From: Xanthomonas sacchari
Lineage (GTDB): Bacteria > Pseudomonadota > Gammaproteobacteria > Xanthomonadales > Xanthomonadaceae
Length of the DNA stretch: 64,000 bases
Direction of reading: 5' to 3'
Assembly: GCF_040529065.1 (NCBI RefSeq)
Contig: NZ_CP132343.1
Coordinates: 2,046,001-2,110,000 of the forward strand
A program made the translations under genes and the position numbers. The notes under the pieces are model-generated. The model was not told the origin of the DNA. It saw only the letters and a program-made list of their open reading frames with translations, and made no database searches. This document shows positions 1 through 8,115 of the stretch, one piece after another (the stretch's first letter is position 1; each line of letters starts with the position of its first letter).

Positions 1-1
1 G

Positions 2-424
2 TGGAGCGAACTGGACCTGCCGCGGCTGAAGACCCTGATCGAATCCAGTTTCGGCCGCACTCTGGTGCCCGACTATTTCGACACCACCAAGCTGCTGCGC
101 GCCTACGTCAGCGAGAACTACCGCACCGCGGTGATCCTGACCGACGAGGGTGGCTACACCTACCTGGACAAGTTCGCGGTGCTCGACGACGCGCAGGGCG
201 AGGGCCTGGGCCGCGCGGTGTGGAACGTGATGCGCGAGGAGACACCGCAACTGTTCTGGCGCTCGCGCCACAACAACCAGGTCAACATCTTCTACTACGC
301 CGAATCCGACGGCTGCTTCAAGCAGGAGAAGTGGAAGGTGTTCTGGTACGGCCTGGAGACCTTCGAGCAGATCCAGCACTGCGTGGCGCATTGCGCGACG
401 CGCACGCCGACCCTGCAGGGTTGA
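2..424 (+). CDS. argB: Acetylglutamate kinase/synthase ArgB, C-terminal part (5' end outside window)
   Basis: Only the last 140 codons are present; reading is open from base 2 to TGA at 422-424. The residues form the C-terminal N-acetyltransferase-like domain of the xanthomonad type of ArgB, in which an amino acid kinase domain is followed by a NAT domain and the protein acts as a bifunctional N-acetylglutamate synthase/kinase (known for the family). Recognisable segments are [11 protein letters not shown], the turn [10 protein letters not shown] that binds acetyl-CoA, and the closing [21 protein letters not shown] region. It performs the first steps of arginine synthesis in the cytoplasm. 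The argC and argH genes just downstream support the assignment. The kinase domain lies before the window and cannot be judged. Confidence 0.9.
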   Translation, partial: WSELDLPRLKTLIESSFGRTLVPDYFDTTKLLRAYVSENYRTAVILTDEGGYTYLDKFAVLDDAQGEGLGRAVWNVMREETPQLFWRSRHNNQVNIFYYAESDGCFKQEKWKVFWYGLETFEQIQHCVAHCATRTPTLQG

Positions 425-450
425 GCGGAATCGTTCAGAGAACCCAGGCC

Positions 451-1064
451 ATGTCCAGCATCGATCCCGAGCTTCCCGAATCCTGGCGCCAGGTGCCGAC
501 GCTGCGCGGCCGCCACGTCAGCCTGGAGCCGCTGCAGTCGGCGCACGCCGAGGGCTTGCGCAACGCCGTACGCGGCAGCGGCCTGGAGGCGCTGTGGTAC
601 ACCAACGTGCCAGCGCCGGAGCGGGTGGACGTCTACGTCGCCGCCGCGCTGGAGGTGCAGGCGCTGGGCCGGGTGCTGCCGTTCGTGGTGCGCGATGCGC
701 AGGGCGAGATCGTCGGCAGCACGCGCTTCTACGGCCTGGATCCGCAGGTGCCGACGCTGTCGATCGGCTACACCTGGTATGCGCCGCGGGTGCAGCGCAG
801 CGGCCTGAACACCGAGGCCAAGCTGCTGCTGCTCGGGCATGCCTTCGAGACGCTCGGCTGCCTCAGCGTGGTGTTCGAGACCAGTTGGTTCAACCACGCC
901 TCGCGCACCGCGATCGCGCGGCTGGGGGCCAAGCAGGACGGTGTGCTGCGCAACCACAAGCGCCACGCCGACGGCACCCCACGCGACACCGTCATCTTCT
1001 CCATCATCGATACGGAATGGGCCGGGGTGAAACGCCACCTGCAGTTCCGCCTGGATTCGCACGC

Positions 1065-1068
<4 letters not shown>
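451..1068 (+). CDS. GNAT family N-acetyltransferase (RimJ/RimL-like)
   Basis: 205 residues, ATG at 451, 26 bp after the argB stop and overlapping argC by four bases (ATGA), so it is translationally coupled inside the arg operon. The protein has the layout of the RimJ/RimL-type GNAT fold: an N-terminal [10 protein letters not shown] strand, the substrate strand around [10 protein letters not shown], and an acetyl-CoA binding part ending in [20 protein letters not shown], typical of acetyltransferases that modify N-termini or small amines. The substrate is unknown. Its place between argB and argC suggests a link to acetylated arginine intermediates, but this is inference; such GNATs also sit in operons without functional connection. 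Confidence 0.85.
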
Positions 1069-2045
<977 letters not shown>

Positions 2046-2090
2046 AGCGCCATGTCAGCACGGCATCCATCACCGCCGCAGCGCACCGCT

Positions 2091-2130
2091 TTCCGAATCC
2101 CCATTCCCCATTCCCCATTCCCGGCTCCCC
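2091..2130. repeat. GATTCCC-type heptad repeat between argC and argH
   Basis: A short run of imperfect C/T-rich units (ATTCCCC, ATTCCCG) fills the argC-argH gap and ends directly at the argH start codon, so argH has no clear purine-rich ribosome binding site. The same family of units occurs at 5210, 5348, 37120, 41351, 62226 and 62343 in this window. Confidence 0.7.
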
Positions 2131-2131
2131 A

Positions 2132-3430
2132 ATGACCAACCTCCTCTGGCAGAAACCCGGCGTCGCCGTCGACACGCAGATCCAGGCCTTCCTGGCCGGC
2201 GACGACGTGCTCCTGGACCGCGAGTTCTTCCTGCACGACATCGCCGCCAGCGGCGCGCACGCCGAGGGCCTGCATCGCATCGGCATCCTGTCCGCCGACG
2301 AACTGGCCGGGCTGCAGCGCGAGCTGGCGGTGCTGGCCGAGGATTTCCGCGGCGGCGCGTTCGTGCTGGATGCGCGCTTCGAGGACGGCCACTCGGCGAT
2401 CGAGGCGCGGCTGACCGAACGCCTGGGCGATGCCGGGCGCAAGATCCACACCGGACGCAGCCGCAACGACCAGATCCTGGTCGCGACCCGGCTGTGGCTG
2501 AAGGACAGGCTGGCGCGGCTGGCGCAGCTCAGCGCGGAGATCGCCAAGGTGGCGCTGGACCGTGCGCAGGCCGAGCGCGACCTGCCGGTGCCCGGCTACA
2601 CCCACATCCAGCGTGCCGTGGTGTCCTCGGCCGGCATGTGGTGGGCCGGCTGGGCCGAGGCCTTCCTCGACGATGCCGTGCGCGCCCGCGACACCCTGCG
2701 CCTGGTCGACTGCAATCCGCTCGGCACCGCCGCCGGCTACGGCGTCAACCTGCCGCTGGACCGCGCCCACACCACCGCCGCGCTGGGCTTCGCGCGGCTG
2801 CAGGTCAGCCCGATCTACGCGCAGCTCTCGCGCGGCAAGTTCGAGATGGCCGCGCTGGAAGCGCTGGGCAGCGCCACCCTGGACCTGCGCCGCCTGGCCT
2901 GGGACCTGTCGCTGTTCACCAGCGGCGAATTCGGCTTCGTCGCGTTGCCGGCGCAGTACACCACCGGCAGCTCGATCATGCCCAACAAGCGCAACCCGGA
3001 CGTGATCGAGCTGATGCGCGCCACCCACGCCAGCGTGGCCGCCGCGCGCACCGAGATCGAGCAGTTGCTGTCGTTGCCGTCGGGCTATCACCGCGACCTG
3101 CAGAGCAGCAAGGGTGCGATCTTCCATGGCTTCGGCCGCGGTCTGGCCGCGCTGGAGCTGCTGCCGGCGCTGCTGGCCAACCTGGAGTGGCGCGAAGACA
3201 GGCTGCGCGCGGCGATCGATTCGGGCATGTACGCCACCGACGTGGCGGTGGAAGCCGCAGTGGCCGGTGTGCCGTTCCGCGAGGCCTACCAGGCCGCCGC
3301 CGCGTCCGCCGACAGCGCAGGGCAGGGGCGCACGCCGGAAGGCAGCCTCGCCGCGCGGGTCTCGCCCGGCGCCGCCGCCGATCTGCGCCTGGACGAGCTG
3401 CAGGCGCGCTGGCAGGCGCTGGCCGGATGA
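2132..3430 (+). CDS. argH: Argininosuccinate lyase
   Basis: 432 residues. It splits argininosuccinate into arginine and fumarate, the last step of arginine synthesis. The fumarase/aspartase superfamily signature [16 protein letters not shown] is present around residues 280-295, and HTGRSRNDQ near residue 107 and GYTHIQRAV (about 155) are the other two conserved regions that build the active site. The ATG at 2132 begins [10 protein letters not shown] and follows a run of GATTCCC-like units rather than a Shine-Dalgarno sequence. The stop overlaps the next start by four bases. Confidence 0.96.
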   Translation: MTNLLWQKPGVAVDTQIQAFLAGDDVLLDREFFLHDIAASGAHAEGLHRIGILSADELAGLQRELAVLAEDFRGGAFVLDARFEDGHSAIEARLTERLGDAGRKIHTGRSRNDQILVATRLWLKDRLARLAQLSAEIAKVALDRAQAERDLPVPGYTHIQRAVVSSAGMWWAGWAEAFLDDAVRARDTLRLVDCNPLGTAAGYGVNLPLDRAHTTAALGFARLQVSPIYAQLSRGKFEMAALEALGSATLDLRRLAWDLSLFTSGEFGFVALPAQYTTGSSIMPNKRNPDVIELMRATHASVAAARTEIEQLLSLPSGYHRDLQSSKGAIFHGFGRGLAALELLPALLANLEWREDRLRAAIDSGMYATDVAVEAAVAGVPFREAYQAAAASADSAGQGRTPEGSLAARVSPGAAADLRLDELQARWQALAG

Positions 3431-3786
3431 GCACGGTCAACATCGCCTCGGCGCGGCATTACGTCTGGGGCGGGAACTGCGATGGCTGGCATCTGCTGGA
3501 CATGGCGGACCTGAGTGTGATCGAAGAGCGCATGCCGCCCGGTACCGCCGAGGCGCGCCACCTGCACCTGCGTGCGCGCCAGTTCTTCCGGGTGCTGGAA
3601 GGCGAGGCGGCGCTGGAGATGGAGGGCGTCGTGCATGTGCTGCATGCCGGCGAGGGCTTGCACGTGCCGCCGGGCGCCGCGCACCAACTGCGTAATGCCT
3701 CCAACGCCGACGTCCGCTTCCTGGTGATATCGGCCCCGCACAGCCACGGCGACCGCGAACCCGCTGCATTGGAGACCCCGCAATGA
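3427..3786 (+). CDS. Small cupin-domain protein
   Basis: 119 residues with one cupin barrel. Motif 1 is visible as [18 protein letters not shown] and motif 2 as [15 protein letters not shown], with conserved histidines and glutamate of the kind that hold a metal. The start ATG overlaps the argH stop (ATGA), and the stop overlaps the next gene, so it belongs to the arg-pro operon. Function and ligand are not known; single-domain cupins range from sugar isomerases to sensors. Confidence 0.85.
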   Translation: MSTVNIASARHYVWGGNCDGWHLLDMADLSVIEERMPPGTAEARHLHLRARQFFRVLEGEAALEMEGVVHVLHAGEGLHVPPGAAHQLRNASNADVRFLVISAPHSHGDREPAALETPQ

Positions 3787-4043
3787 CGACCGTCTACCTG
3801 GTGCTGGCCATGCGCCGGCCCGATTTCGATGCTGCGGCCGTGCAGCCGCATCTTGCCTTCCTCGATGCGCTGCGTGCGCAGGGCCGGCTGCAGCTGACCG
3901 GCGGATTCGCCGACGGCAGCGGCGGCGCCTACGTGCTTTGCAATGTCGCGAGCCTGGCCGAGGCCCAGGCCATCGTCGCCACCGATCCGTTGGTGACGAT
4001 GCAGGCGTCCGAGCTGACCGTGCACGAATGGAACGTGCGCTGA
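3783..4043 (+). CDS. YciI-like protein
   Basis: 86 residues with the YciI/ferredoxin-like alpha-beta fold: strand [13 protein letters not shown], helix PHLAFLDALRAQGRLQLTGGF and the closing DPLVTMQASELTVHEWNVR. Members of the family are small enzymes or dehalogenase-like proteins of poorly known role. It overlaps the cupin gene by four bases and is 10 bp from proB. A second YciI-like gene lies at 49083. Confidence 0.8.
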   Translation: MTTVYLVLAMRRPDFDAAAVQPHLAFLDALRAQGRLQLTGGFADGSGGAYVLCNVASLAEAQAIVATDPLVTMQASELTVHEWNVR

Positions 4044-4053
4044 GGCCGTCCGG

Positions 4054-5244
4054 ATGACCTCGCATGTCACCATCCCAGCGTCGCCGTTCCCCGAGCAACC
4101 GCTGCCGCCGTGGCGGCGCGCGGTGCTCAAGGTCGGCAGCAGCCTGCTGGCCGCCGACGGCGGTGGCCTCACGCCGCGCTTCGCGCTGGGCCTGGCGCAG
4201 TTCGTCTCGGCCAACCTGGCGGCCGGGCGCGAACTGGTGATCGTGTCCTCCGGCGCGGTCGCCGCCGGCCGTGCCATCGTGCCCAAGGCCGCCGAGGCCG
4301 GTGCGGCGCTGGCCGCGCGGCAGGCGCTGGCCGCGCTCGGCCAGGCGCAGCTGATCGCGCTGTGGCAGCGCTTCTTCGAGCGGCCGGTGGCGCAGGTGCT
4401 GCTGACCCACGACGACCTGCGCAACCGCCGCCGCTATCTCAACGCGCGCGCCACCCTTGGCGAACTGTTGCGGCTGGGCGCGCTGCCCGTGGTGAACGAG
4501 AACGACACCGTGTCGGTGGACGAGCTCAAGCTCGGCGACAACGACAATCTCGCCGCGATCGTCGCCGCCCTGGTCGACGCCGATGCGCTGTTCATCGCCA
4601 CCGACATCGATGGCCTGTACACCGCCGACCCGCGCCGCGACCCGCAGGCACAGCCGCTGCACGAGGTGCAGGAACTGAGCGCGGCGGTGCTGGCCATGGC
4701 CGGCGGCAGCGGCAGCGGCGTGGGCACCGGCGGCATGCGCACCAAGCTGGAGGCCGCGGCCAAGGCCGGCGCCGCCGGCATCGAGACCTATCTGTTCAAC
4801 GGCCGCAGTGCCGAGGTGGTGCGCGGCCTGGCCCAGGACAGCCTGCGCGGCACCCGCATCCATGCCGCGCGCACCCGCATCGCCGCGCGCAAGTACTGGC
4901 TGCGCCACGTGCCGGTGGAACCGGGGGCGATCCTGATCGATGCTGGCGCTGCCGCCGCACTGCTCGACAAGGGTGCCTCGCTGCTGCCGGGCGGCGTCGC
5001 CGGCGCCGTGGGCGAGTTCCGCCGCGGCGACATGGTGGAGGTGCGTCTGCGCGACGCGGCCGGGGAACGCTGCCTGGCGCGCGGGGTCAGCCAGTACGCG
5101 GCGGTGGACATCCGCCGCATCGCCGGCCGCCACTCGCGCGACATCGAGGCGATCCTGGGCTACAACTACGGCGAGAACGTGATCCATCGCGACGATCTGG
5201 TGGTGGTGCGGGAATCGGGAGTCGGCAATGGGGAATCGGCGTAA
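4054..5244 (+). CDS. proB: Glutamate 5-kinase
   Basis: 396 residues. It phosphorylates glutamate in the first step of proline synthesis. The amino acid kinase domain begins at RRAVLKVGSSLLA and includes SSGAVAAGR, VNENDTVSVDELKLGDND and GTGGMRTKLEAA. A PUA domain follows from about residue 290 (GAILIDAGAAAALL to the end of the conserved part, near YNYGENVIHRDDLVV). The last ten or so residues (RESGVGNGESA) are encoded by GGGAATCGGGA-type repeats and are not part of the family. The start MTSHVTIP is 10 bp after the previous gene. proA follows after 152 bp. Confidence 0.95.
   Translation: MTSHVTIPASPFPEQPLPPWRRAVLKVGSSLLAADGGGLTPRFALGLAQFVSANLAAGRELVIVSSGAVAAGRAIVPKAAEAGAALAARQALAALGQAQLIALWQRFFERPVAQVLLTHDDLRNRRRYLNARATLGELLRLGALPVVNENDTVSVDELKLGDNDNLAAIVAALVDADALFIATDIDGLYTADPRRDPQAQPLHEVQELSAAVLAMAGGSGSGVGTGGMRTKLEAAAKAGAAGIETYLFNGRSAEVVRGLAQDSLRGTRIHAARTRIAARKYWLRHVPVEPGAILIDAGAAAALLDKGASLLPGGVAGAVGEFRRGDMVEVRLRDAAGERCLARGVSQYAAVDIRRIAGRHSRDIEAILGYNYGENVIHRDDLVVVRESGVGNGESA
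5210..5241. repeat. GGGAATC-type heptad repeat inside the 3' end of proB
   Basis: Units GGGAATC/GGGAGTC/GGGGAATC overlap the last codons of proB and supply its stop codon context. The encoded residues (RESGVGNGES) have no counterpart in the conserved kinase-PUA protein. Confidence 0.7.
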
Positions 5245-5347
5245 GCGCGCCAGCCCCGCGCCGGCCACGAAGGCGGCGCAAGGCCGGCACCTGCATCGCG
5301 CCTCGCGCTCGCCGCTTCTGATTTCCCGATGCTGCGCGTAGCCTTTT

Positions 5348-5382
5348 CGAATCCCGAATCCCGAATCCCGAATCCCGAATCC
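5348..5382. repeat. Five perfect tandem copies of CGAATCC before proA
   Basis: Five exact 7-bp units end 14 bp before the proA start. It is the most regular member of the heptad family seen in this window and a likely site of copy-number change. Confidence 0.9.
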
Positions 5383-5396
5383 ACCGGAGCCGCCCA

Positions 5397-6644
5397 ATGA
5401 CCTCCATCCGCACCCAGGCCCTGCACTGCCGCGATGCCGCGCAAGCGCTGGCGCAGTTGTCGTCGCCGGCCAAACAGGCGCTGCTGGAGGCGATGGCGGC
5501 GGCGCTGGAGGCGGATGCCGAAGCGATCCTCGCCGCCAATGCGCGCGATCTGGAGGCGGCGCGGGCCAAGGACGTCGGCAGCGCGATGCTCGATCGGCTG
5601 GCGCTGGACCGCAAGCGCCTGGACGGCATCGCCGCGGCGCTACGCGAGGTGGCGGGCCTACCCGACCCGGTGGGGCAGGTCACCCGCGACGACGTGCGCC
5701 CCAACGGCATCCGCGTGCAGAAGATCCGCGTGCCGCTGGGCGTGGTGGCGATGATCTACGAGGCGCGCCCCAACGTCACCGCCGACGCCGCGGCGCTGTG
5801 CATCAAGGCCGGCAACGGGGTGATCCTGCGCGGCGGTTCCGAGGCGATCCACTCCAACACCGCCATCGCCGCGGCGCTACGCCGTGCGTTGCGCGAAGCC
5901 TGCATCGGCGAGGCCGCGTTGACCCTGGTCGAGGATCTGCGCCGCGAGACCATGCTGGAACTGCTGCAGCTCCACGACATCGTCGACCTGGCGATCCCGC
6001 GCGGCGGCGAAGGTCTGATCCGTTTCGTCGCCGAACACGCGCGGGTGCCGGTGATCAAGCACTACAAGGGCGTGTGCCATCTGTTCGTGGACGCCTCGGC
6101 GGACCTGGACCTGGCGGTGAAGCTGCTCCTCGACGGCAAGACCACGCGGCCTGCCGCCTGCAATTCCCTGGAAACGCTGCTGGTGCACGCCGACGTCGCC
6201 GCGCGCTTCCTGCCGCTGGCCGCGCAGGCGCTGCGCGAACGCGGTGTCGCCCTGCGCGGCGATGCCGCTACCCGCGCCGTGCTGCCGGACATCGACAGTG
6301 CCAGCGACGACGACTACGCCGCCGAGTACCTGGACCTGATCCTGGCAGTCGCGGTGGTGCCCGACCTGGACGCGGCGATCGCGCACATCCGCCGCTACGG
6401 CTCGGACCACACCGAAGTCATCGCCACCGCGGATGCGGCCAACGCGGAGGCGTTCGTGCAGGCGCTGCGCGCGGCGGTGGTGATGGTCAACGCCTCCTCG
6501 CGCTTCTCCGACGGCGGCGAACTGGGCCTGGGCGCGGAGATCGGCATCTCCACCACGCGCCTGCACGCCTACGGCCCGATGGGCCTGGAAGCGCTGACCG
6601 TCGAGCGCTTCGTGGTGCGCGGCGAGGGGCAGGTGCGGCACTGA
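5397..6644 (+). CDS. proA: Gamma-glutamyl phosphate reductase
   Basis: 415 residues. It reduces gamma-glutamyl phosphate to the semialdehyde with NADPH, the step after ProB. It has the aldehyde dehydrogenase fold: [37 protein letters not shown] for cofactor binding, and the catalytic cysteine in [14 protein letters not shown] at about residue 260. The closing segment [35 protein letters not shown] is typical. The start [11 protein letters not shown] is preceded by GGAGCCGCCCA. It is the last gene of the arg-pro cluster; REP-like palindromes follow. Confidence 0.96.
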   Translation: MTSIRTQALHCRDAAQALAQLSSPAKQALLEAMAAALEADAEAILAANARDLEAARAKDVGSAMLDRLALDRKRLDGIAAALREVAGLPDPVGQVTRDDVRPNGIRVQKIRVPLGVVAMIYEARPNVTADAAALCIKAGNGVILRGGSEAIHSNTAIAAALRRALREACIGEAALTLVEDLRRETMLELLQLHDIVDLAIPRGGEGLIRFVAEHARVPVIKHYKGVCHLFVDASADLDLAVKLLLDGKTTRPAACNSLETLLVHADVAARFLPLAAQALRERGVALRGDAATRAVLPDIDSASDDDYAAEYLDLILAVAVVPDLDAAIAHIRRYGSDHTEVIATADAANAEAFVQALRAAVVMVNASSRFSDGGELGLGAEIGISTTRLHAYGPMGLEALTVERFVVRGEGQVRH

Positions 6645-6668
6645 TCCCGCCGATCCCGGCGATGTTCC

Positions 6669-6756
6669 TGTGGGAGTGAACTGGCATGCAGCCGCGACGC
6701 ACGAAGTGGCGTACTTTCTGACCGGATAATGCGTCGGGACTGAAGTCCCTCCCACA
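6669..6756. repeat. REP-like imperfect palindrome downstream of proA
   Basis: TGTGGGAG at 6669 and CTCCCACA at 6749 form the outer arms; GGGACTGAAGTCCC within the right arm is itself a hairpin. The 34 bases 6728-6761 occur again, exactly, in inverse orientation at 42707-42740. Confidence 0.7.
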
Positions 6757-6792
6757 GTGCATCCGGCACCCGGCGAGCTCGCCGCTAGTTCC

Positions 6793-6858
6793 TGTAGGAG
6801 CGGCTTCAGCCGCGACGCGCCTTCCCGGTATCGCCCGTCGCGGCTGAAGCCGCTCCTT
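6793..6858. repeat. REP-like pair, GTAGGAGCGGCTTCAGCCGC family
   Basis: Two inverted copies of the unit GTAGGAGCGGCTTCAGCCGC, each with its own short hairpin (GGCTTCAGCC), separated by about 20 bases. The same pair arrangement is at 31339 and 32822, and single units are at 42599 and 58963. These are typical xanthomonad extragenic palindromes. No RAYT transposase is in the window. Confidence 0.85.
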
Positions 6859-6885
6859 GTATCTGGACATGTCGCCCCTAAACAG

Positions 6886-7101
6886 GCGTCATGTCTTCCG
6901 ACTGATCATCGGAGGAGGTGTGGGAGGCCCAGTCGCTCCTAAAGCTTCGAGCTTGCATCGTAGATCGGCTCCGCCCTCCACATGCTGGCCCTTGTGTGTC
7001 CGAACGGTATCCAGAGTCCGCTCCCGGGCGTGAACTCGCATCGACAAGGCAGGACCGGGCCCAGCGCCGATCATGACCCTGACACGATGGAGGAATCGCG
7101 T
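6886..7101 (+). ncRNA. Candidate bridge-RNA region of the IS110 element
   Basis: About 215 bp without a supportable gene lie between the REP pair and the transposase start. In IS110-group elements this left non-coding part encodes the bridge RNA that pairs with target and donor DNA. Visible secondary structure includes a stem CTTCCGA/TCGGAGG with loop CTGATCA near 6895-6918 and AAGCT-TCG-AGCTT near 6941-6953. The possible pairing of ATCGGC near 6963 with GCCGAT near 7065 could close a larger domain. The existence of the RNA and its loops is inference from the family. Confidence 0.4.
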
Positions 7102-8073
7102 ATGTCTCCCGTCATCGGCATCGACGTCGCCAAACGCAGTTTCGATGCGGCCATCGATCTGACCAATGGCAAGCACCGTACCAAGGCCAAGTTGTCCAAC
7201 GATGCCAAGGGCTTCCAGGCCCTGCAGGCATGGCTGCAGACGCATGCGCAGCCCGATAGCTGGATCGCCATGGAGGCCACCGGCACATATCACCAGGCGC
7301 TGGCCGAGTTCCTCCACGCACGAGGCTATCAGGTGTGCGTGCTCAACCCTGCGCAGACGGCCGCGTACGCACGCAGCCAGCTCAGCCGGGTCAAGACCGA
7401 TCGCAGCGATGCCAAGCTGATCGCCAGTTATGCCCTGCGTCACCGCGAGCAGTTACGCCGTTGGCACCCTGATCCGCCGGCGCTCAAGCAGCTCAAAGCG
7501 CTGGTGCGCCGGCGCCAGGATCTGCAACAGATGCTGCAGATGGAGCGCAACCGGCTGGACGTCGCTCCGGCCCAGGTGAAGGACTCGATCCAGGTCCATT
7601 TGGCCGATCTGCAACACCACATCGCCCAGATCGAGCAGGCCATCGATGACCACATCGACCAGGATCCGACCTTGCGTGGGCAGCGCGAGCTGCTGGTGAG
7701 CATCCAGGGGATTGCCGACACCAGCGCGGCCTTGATGCTGGCCGAGCTTGGCGATGTGAGGCGCTTCGCCGATGCCGCGGCGGTGACCGCCTTCGCGGGC
7801 CTGAATCCGTGCCTGCAGCAGTCGGGCGACCGCAAAGGCCACGTCTGCATCTCGCGCACCGGCTCGCCCCGCCTGCGTGCGGGCCTGTTCATGCCGGCCC
7901 TGGTGGCCATGACCCACAACCCGATCATCCGGACGCTGAAACAGCGGCTGAGCGAACGCGGCAAAGCCGGCAAGCAGATCGTGTGCGCCGCCATGCGCAA
8001 GCTCCTGCACCTGGCCTACGGGGTTCTCAAATCGGGTACGGCGTTCGATCCGAAAAGGGGACTTGCCTGCTAG
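7102..8073 (+). CDS. IS110-family transposase
   Basis: 323 residues. The N-terminal RuvC-like DEDD domain shows D8 (GIDVAK), E58 (MEATGTYH), and D100 with D103 (KTDRSDAKLIASYA). The C-terminal Tnp domain has the HhH-like segment VSIQGIADTSAALMLAELG and the conserved serine at 241 in GLNPCLQQSGDRKG, which in IS110 recombinases is the nucleophile. GGAGG lies 8 bp before ATG 7102; an in-frame ATG at 7087 overlaps that ribosome binding site and is less likely. The gene appears complete. Codon use is similar to its neighbours, so it gives no hint of a recent foreign origin. Confidence 0.93.
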   Translation: MSPVIGIDVAKRSFDAAIDLTNGKHRTKAKLSNDAKGFQALQAWLQTHAQPDSWIAMEATGTYHQALAEFLHARGYQVCVLNPAQTAAYARSQLSRVKTDRSDAKLIASYALRHREQLRRWHPDPPALKQLKALVRRRQDLQQMLQMERNRLDVAPAQVKDSIQVHLADLQHHIAQIEQAIDDHIDQDPTLRGQRELLVSIQGIADTSAALMLAELGDVRRFADAAAVTAFAGLNPCLQQSGDRKGHVCISRTGSPRLRAGLFMPALVAMTHNPIIRTLKQRLSERGKAGKQIVCAAMRKLLHLAYGVLKSGTAFDPKRGLAC

Positions 8074-8115
8074 GGGGTAAGACGGTATCTACGAGGTCTG
8101 CCGTCGTCTCGACGC

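Larger units (their letters stand above)
6885..8115 (+). mobile_element. IS110-family insertion sequence (ends approximate)
   Basis: The element consists of the DEDD transposase gene at 7102-8073, a non-coding left part of roughly 200 bp and a very short right part. IS110 elements usually have no terminal inverted repeats and make no clear target duplication, and I see neither. The left limit must lie after the REP-like pair that ends at 6858, and the right limit before the GH95 stop codon at 8116. The long left and short right flanks match the IS110 (not IS1111) subgroup. The exact ends need a comparison with an empty site. Confidence 0.7.

Noticed and set aside
3286-5397. 703-codon open frame on the - strand opposite cupin, YciI and proB genes
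   Set aside because: Antisense to four well-supported genes and without any family similarity.
6793-6858. CRISPR or rho-independent terminator reading of the inverted repeats
   Set aside because: There are only two inverted units, no direct repeats with regular spacers and no T-run; the same unit occurs at several other extragenic places, which fits REP elements.
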